From GBS-DC sp964451985 (lineage in GTDB: Bacteria; Armatimonadota; Fimbriimonadia; Fimbriimonadales; GBS-DC), in assembly GCA_964451985.1 (NCBI GenBank), contig CAYVKB010000087.1:1-8195 (forward strand): DNA of 8,195 bases. The letters run 5' to 3'. Each line of letters starts with the position of its first letter. Positions within the stretch are counted from its first letter, which is position 1. Shown in pieces: positions 5,220-8,195 of the stretch. Under the pieces are notes generated by a model, which worked only from the letters and a program-made list of their open reading frames with translations, was not told the origin of the DNA and made no database searches. The position numbers were made by a program, and so were the translations under genes.

Positions 5220-6371
5220 ATGAAACTGCATGAGTATCAGGCGAAGCAAATTTTGAGCGATTTTGGCGTTCCGACGCCGCAAGGAGAGGTTGCCAGTACG
5301 CCCGCTGGCGCGAAAGCCATCGCGGAGCGGTTAGGTAAGCCCGTGGTGATTAAGGCGCAGGTGCTGATGGGTGGGCGCGGCAAGGCAGGTGGCATCAAAC
5401 TTGCTCAAAACCCTGACGAAGCCGCTCAGGTCGCAGAAAGCATTCTCGGTAAGCGTCTTATCTCGCCCCAGAATCCCGACGGACTGGTTGCCGAAAAAGT
5501 GTTGGTGGAAGAGGCGGTGCAAATCCAGTACGAGTACTACATCGGCATCACCGTCGACCGCACCCCCCAGCGCAACGTGCTGATGGTCAGCAAGTACGGC
5601 GGAATGGATATTGAGGAAGTGGCGGCGCAGCACCCCGACGCGATTGCCACCTATGCGATCGACCCACTGCTGGGTCTGACGGACTACGCCGCGCGTGAGG
5701 TGCTGTACGCAGCGGGCATGCCCCACGAACAGATTCGACCGTTGAGCGCGATGCTGCAGGGGCTGTACCGTGCGTACATCGCCGTCGATGCGAACTTGGC
5801 GGAGATTAACCCCTGTGCGGTGCTGGCGGAGGGGCGCATCATTGCCGCCGACGCGAAAATCACCATCGACGAGAACGCGCTGTATCGCCAGAAGCGGTTG
5901 GAGGCGTTGCATGAGGAAAGCATCGAAGACCCCATTGAAGCAGAGGCGAGTCGGCGTGGAATTGCCTATGTACGCCTGGGTGGCAACATCGGTATTATCG
6001 GCAACGGCGCGGGCTTGGTGATGTGTACAGTCGACGAGGTAGCGCGGGCAGGTGGACGCCCCGCGAACTTTCTGGACATCGGCGGCGGCGCGAAAGCCGA
6101 CCGTGTACGCCAAGCCGTCGAACTCGTGCTGATGGATTCGAATGTGAAGGGGCTGCTGTTCAATATCTTCGGAGGCATCACGCGCGGCGACGAGGTGGCG
6201 CGTGGCATGCTGGAAGCGTTCGAGACGCTGAATGTGCAGATTCCTGTGGTCGTGCGCTTAGCGGGCACGCACGCCGAAGAGGGACGCGCCATGCTACAGG
6301 GCACGCCGCTCATTCCTGCCGAGACGATGCAGGAGGCGGCAAGAAAAGTAGTGGAGTTAGCCTCTGTCTAA
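5220..6371 (+). CDS. sucC: succinate-CoA ligase (ADP-forming) subunit beta
   Basis: SucC is the ATP-grasp subunit of succinyl-CoA synthetase, which couples succinyl-CoA cleavage to ATP or GTP formation in the TCA cycle and normally works as an alpha-beta complex with SucD. The 383-residue length matches the family (about 388 in E. coli). Signatures in order: MKLHEYQAKQIL and FGVPTPQG at the N-terminus, the nucleotide-binding IKAQVLMGGRGKAGGIK at residues 44-60, ADAKITIDENALYR in the middle, then GNGAGLVMCTVDEV, ANFLDIGGGA, FNIFGGITRGDEVA and RLAGTHAEEGRAML in the C-terminal CoA-ligase domain. The ATG at 5220 has CAGGAG (5207-5212) 7 nt upstream. sucD is not downstream, where it usually sits: the next 190 bp hold a toxin-gene remnant on the opposite strand. 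ATP or GTP preference cannot be judged by eye. Confidence 0.97.
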   Translation: MKLHEYQAKQILSDFGVPTPQGEVASTPAGAKAIAERLGKPVVIKAQVLMGGRGKAGGIKLAQNPDEAAQVAESILGKRLISPQNPDGLVAEKVLVEEAVQIQYEYYIGITVDRTPQRNVLMVSKYGGMDIEEVAAQHPDAIATYAIDPLLGLTDYAAREVLYAAGMPHEQIRPLSAMLQGLYRAYIAVDANLAEINPCAVLAEGRIIAADAKITIDENALYRQKRLEALHEESIEDPIEAEASRRGIAYVRLGGNIGIIGNGAGLVMCTVDEVARAGGRPANFLDIGGGAKADRVRQAVELVLMDSNVKGLLFNIFGGITRGDEVARGMLEAFETLNVQIPVVVRLAGTHAEEGRAMLQGTPLIPAETMQEAARKVVELASV

Positions 6372-6396
6372 CTCAATAGGCGAGGATAGGCACAAT

Positions 6397-6558
6397 TCAT
6401 TCAGCGAACCAGTCCTCCACCTCAAGTCCATCAATACGGTTGGAATGGTGCACGTTGTGCGTAATCACTGCGTGTCCAATTGAGCGTGCTGTCGCTGCGA
6501 TGAGCATATCTGCTTCCTCGATGGGTTGCCCTTTTTGTAGCAGAGCTGCACTTCTGAC
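6397..6558 (-). pseudogene. C-terminal remnant of a VapC-like PIN-domain toxin
   Basis: The - strand is open for 53 codons ending in TGA at 6399-6397. It reads RSAALLQKGQPIEEADMLIAATARSIGHAVITHN and then VHHSNRIDGLEVEDWFAE. This matches the second half of VapC toxins: the G-x-P-I-x-x-x-D-x-L-I-A-A-x-A helix with its conserved Asp (EEAD), the V-x-T-x-N strand and the R-I-x-G-L-x-V-x-x-W tail. PIN-domain toxins are Mg-dependent RNases. The N-terminal half, with the first catalytic Asp and other acidic residues, is missing: an in-frame TGA lies just upstream at 6561-6559 and rnc begins beyond. There is no usable start codon except an internal ATG, and no antitoxin gene is nearby. It is therefore a dead relic, probably of a vapBC pair lost by deletion. 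Confidence 0.75.
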
Positions 6559-6605
6559 TCACAGAGTTATTGTACCACTTGGCGTTTCATTCGTGGGCGT
6601 CGAGA

Positions 6606-6614
6606 GGGTATAAT
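6606..6614 (+). promoter_or_regulatory. extended -10 box of rnc, leaderless start
   Basis: GGGTATAAT contains a perfect TATAAT (6609-6614). Six nt (CCGTAT) then separate it from GTG at 6621, so transcription would start at or next to the first base of the GTG. No good -35 at 17-18 bp is visible. The position of this box argues against the earlier TTG at 6570 as the start of rnc. Confidence 0.55.
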
Positions 6615-6620
6615 CCGTAT

Positions 6621-7340
6621 GTGCGCTTCTGGCGGCTGCGGAAGGCAGGCGTCCACCTGCCGATACGGAACAAACAGTTAGCAGCGCAAGCCCTCACTCA
6701 TCGCTCGTATACGGAAGGCGAACTGTTAGCCAGTAACGAACGCCTTGAGCTTCTGGGCGATGCGGTGCTGGGCTTGATTATTGCTGAATATCTGTATCAG
6801 CACTATCCTCACTGGGATCAGGGGCAGCTATCCAAAGCGCGGGCGAGCATCGTGCGTGCGAGCGTACTGTGTGAAGCTGCCAAACGCGCGGGCATCGCTC
6901 AGTACCTGCGCCTTAGCCCCTCCGAAGAAGCCTCAGGCGGACGCGAACGCCCCTCCATCCTCGCTGACGCCTTTGAAGCCGTTATCGGGGCTATCTATCT
7001 CGATTCGGGCTACAAAGTGGCGCGTGACTACGCGATGCAGTATCTCAAGCCCGAACTGGACGCGCTGGAAACAGGCGCGATGCCCGTGCAGGACTACAAG
7101 TCACAACTTCAGGAGCGCACGCAGGCGTGGTGGCGTATCACTCCCACCTACGAGGTAATCGAGGAGAAAGGCACGCCTCACAATAAAACCTTCGTGGTGC
7201 ATGTGAAGCTGCGCGATGTGATTGCGGGACGCGGCGCTGGACCGAGTAAAAAACAAGCCGAACAGGACGCCGCCGCCAACGCGATGGAATATACCGAACA
7301 AAATAGGAGGCACTTAGATGAAACCTTCGGCTCTAGCTGA
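6621..7340 (+). CDS. rnc: ribonuclease III
   Basis: RNase III cleaves double-stranded RNA, mainly the stems of the pre-rRNA and of some mRNAs. Starting at GTG 6621 the product has 239 residues, the usual size. The signature NERLELLGDAVLG gives catalytic E43 and D47, and ILADAFEAVIGAIYLD gives D116 and E119; these acids bind the two Mg ions. ALTHRSYTEGE precedes the signature as usual. A double-stranded-RNA-binding domain (about residues 157-227) runs from QDYKSQLQERTQAW to GAGPSKKQAEQDAAANAM. The frame is also open from TTG 6570, but that would place the -10 box inside the gene and add 17 residues (MYHLAFHSWASRGYNPY) that the family lacks, so I reject it. The end overlaps the next gene by 23 bp. 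The catalytic and RNA-binding residues look intact. Confidence 0.95.
   Translation: MRFWRLRKAGVHLPIRNKQLAAQALTHRSYTEGELLASNERLELLGDAVLGLIIAEYLYQHYPHWDQGQLSKARASIVRASVLCEAAKRAGIAQYLRLSPSEEASGGRERPSILADAFEAVIGAIYLDSGYKVARDYAMQYLKPELDALETGAMPVQDYKSQLQERTQAWWRITPTYEVIEEKGTPHNKTFVVHVKLRDVIAGRGAGPSKKQAEQDAAANAMEYTEQNRRHLDETFGSS
7305..7310 (+). promoter_or_regulatory. Shine-Dalgarno of the MTA phosphorylase gene, inside rnc
   Basis: AGGAGG lies 7 nt before the ATG at 7318, inside the last codons of rnc (it encodes Arg-Arg in that frame). It fixes the start of the phosphorylase gene and supports translational coupling with rnc. Confidence 0.85.
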
Positions 7341-8130
7341 GATTGGCGTTTTCGGAGGCTCCGGATTCTACTCGTTTCTGGACAAAGTGGAGGAAATCAA
7401 GGTCGACACGCCCTACGGTCCACCCAGCGACACGATTTCAATTGGTGAGGTGAATGGTCGGCGCGTGGCGTTCCTGCCTCGACACGGGCGAAAACACACG
7501 ATTCCGCCTCACAAGATTAACTATCGTGCGAACCTATGGGCGATGAAGGAACTCGGCGTACAGGCAGTGATTAGCCCTTGCGCGGCTGGTAGCCTACAAC
7601 GCCACGTGAAACCGGGCGATTTCGTGGTCGCTGACCAGTACGTCGACCGCACGCACGGACGCGCCGATACATTTTATGAGGGTCCCACCGTTCACCACGT
7701 CTCGCCCGCCGACCCGTACTGCCCGGTACTGCGCCAAATCGCAATCGAAGAGATTCGCTCACATGGTATCCCCGTTCATGAGCGCGGCACGATTGTAGTA
7801 ATCAACGGTCCCCGCTTCTCCACAAAAGCCGAGAGCCGCTGGTTTACCTCGATGGGCTGGGAAGTAATCAACATGACGCAGTACCCAGAGGCGTACCTCG
7901 CGCTGGAGCTAGCGATTCCGGTGGTGAACATCTCGCTGATTACCGACTACGACAGTGGCTTGGTAGCAGAGGGCGAGGTGAAGCCCGTCACGGCGGAAGA
8001 GGTGATGCACGTGTTCCATCAGAACGCGGAGCGCATTCGCAAGGTGATTTTCGGTATGATTGCGAAGATTCCGCCCGATTTCGAAAGCCCCATCCGCCAC
8101 GTGCTGGACTACGCGAAGGTGACGGTGTAG
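7318..8130 (+). CDS. mtnP: S-methyl-5'-thioadenosine phosphorylase
   Basis: The enzyme splits 5'-methylthioadenosine, a by-product of polyamine and other SAM-dependent synthesis, with phosphate into adenine and 5-methylthioribose-1-phosphate for methionine salvage. The 270-residue product belongs to the family-2 purine nucleoside phosphorylase/MTAP group. Marks in order: phosphate loop GVFGGSGFY (residues 10-18), LPRHGRKHTIPPHKINYRAN with R55-H56, SPCAAGSL, NGPRFSTKAESRWF (163-176), INMTQYPEAYLALE (184-197) and ITDYDSG with D210 and D212. The TDYD pair corresponds to the aspartates that recognise the 6-amino group of adenine, which favours MTA over inosine or guanosine. N163 replaces the Glu usual in EGPRFS. 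A methylthioinosine phosphorylase cannot be fully excluded. The ATG at 7318 follows AGGAGG and overlaps the 3' end of rnc, so both are probably read from one transcript. Confidence 0.92.
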   Translation: MKPSALAEIGVFGGSGFYSFLDKVEEIKVDTPYGPPSDTISIGEVNGRRVAFLPRHGRKHTIPPHKINYRANLWAMKELGVQAVISPCAAGSLQRHVKPGDFVVADQYVDRTHGRADTFYEGPTVHHVSPADPYCPVLRQIAIEEIRSHGIPVHERGTIVVINGPRFSTKAESRWFTSMGWEVINMTQYPEAYLALELAIPVVNISLITDYDSGLVAEGEVKPVTAEEVMHVFHQNAERIRKVIFGMIAKIPPDFESPIRHVLDYAKVTV

Positions 8131-8148
8131 CGTCGATAGGTTTTTTTT
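8121..8148 (+). terminator. weak terminator candidate after mtnP
   Basis: GACG (8121-8124) and CGTC (8131-8134) form a 4-bp stem around the stop codon, followed 6 nt later by eight T (8141-8148). The T-tract is striking but the stem is short and set back, so termination would be weak. Confidence 0.3.
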
Positions 8149-8195
8149 AGCGTCGGCAGGGACGCCGAGCTACGAATGGGGTGTTCGTCGGCGGG
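8128..8195. repeat. short repeats after mtnP, start of a repeat element running off the edge
   Basis: TAGCGTCGATAGG (8128-8140) recurs as TAGCGTCGGCAGG (8148-8160), 11 of 13 identical, on either side of the T-tract. CGTCGGCAGG (8151-8160) recurs as CGTCGGCGGG at 8186-8195, 35 bp later, and runs into the window edge. TCGGC (8153-8157) and GCCGA (8164-8168) can pair around a 6-nt loop. I see no coding sequence in this stretch. Confidence 0.5.

Noticed and set aside
5331..6113. Open frame of 260 codons on the minus strand inside sucC
   Set aside because: It is the shadow of a G+C-rich gene with full-length family signatures on the plus strand; the translation is His/Arg/Gln-rich with no recognisable motif.
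6570..6620. TTG at 6570 as the start of rnc
   Set aside because: It adds 17 residues not seen in the family, and a perfect extended -10 box lies within this stretch with the expected spacing to GTG 6621.

Overview
The window is ordinary bacterial chromosome: moderately high G+C, tightly packed, eight protein genes (one cut by the left edge), one toxin-gene remnant and no intact mobile element. The proteins are typical bacterial housekeeping types. The phylum cannot be fixed by eye. The style (GGGTATAnT-type -10 boxes, two genes that look leaderless, short dispersed palindromic repeats) made me think of a thermophile-type lineage such as Armatimonadota, but that is a weak guess.

Layout. 1-575 (-): N-terminal part of an HDOD-domain protein. 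594-1358 (+): rsmG, the 16S rRNA m7G methyltransferase, overlapping by 4 bp a GT4 glycosyltransferase at 1355-2476 (+). 2477-2976: a 500-bp non-coding region with a dense cluster of DnaA-box-like TTTTCCACA nonamers in both orientations, an AT-rich stretch with palindromes, and an inverted pair of dispersed repeats. It is the best candidate in the window for a replication origin or another DnaA-binding locus. 2977-3923 (-): rplJ-rplL (ribosomal stalk L10 and L7/L12), preceded by a leader of about 300 nt (3924-4229) that carries two tandem hairpin repeats, an intrinsic terminator and an upstream segment able to pair with that terminator's 5' arm. 4263-5168 (-): a carbon-nitrogen (nitrilase-superfamily) hydrolase, divergent from sucC (5220-6371, +), which lacks its usual partner sucD. 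6397-6558 (-): the C-terminal stub of a VapC-like PIN toxin. 6621-7340 (+): rnc (RNase III), overlapping by 23 bp the methylthioadenosine phosphorylase gene at 7318-8130 (+). After it comes a T-tract and the start of another repeat element running off the right edge.

How it fits together. rsmG, rplJL and rnc all serve ribosome assembly or RNA processing; sucC and the MTA phosphorylase are central metabolism and methionine salvage. No single pathway links the whole window. The points most worth attention are the DnaA-box cluster with head-on genes on both sides, and the rplJL leader, whose terminator/anti-terminator pairing fits L10-dependent attenuation but whose tandem repeats I do not recognise.
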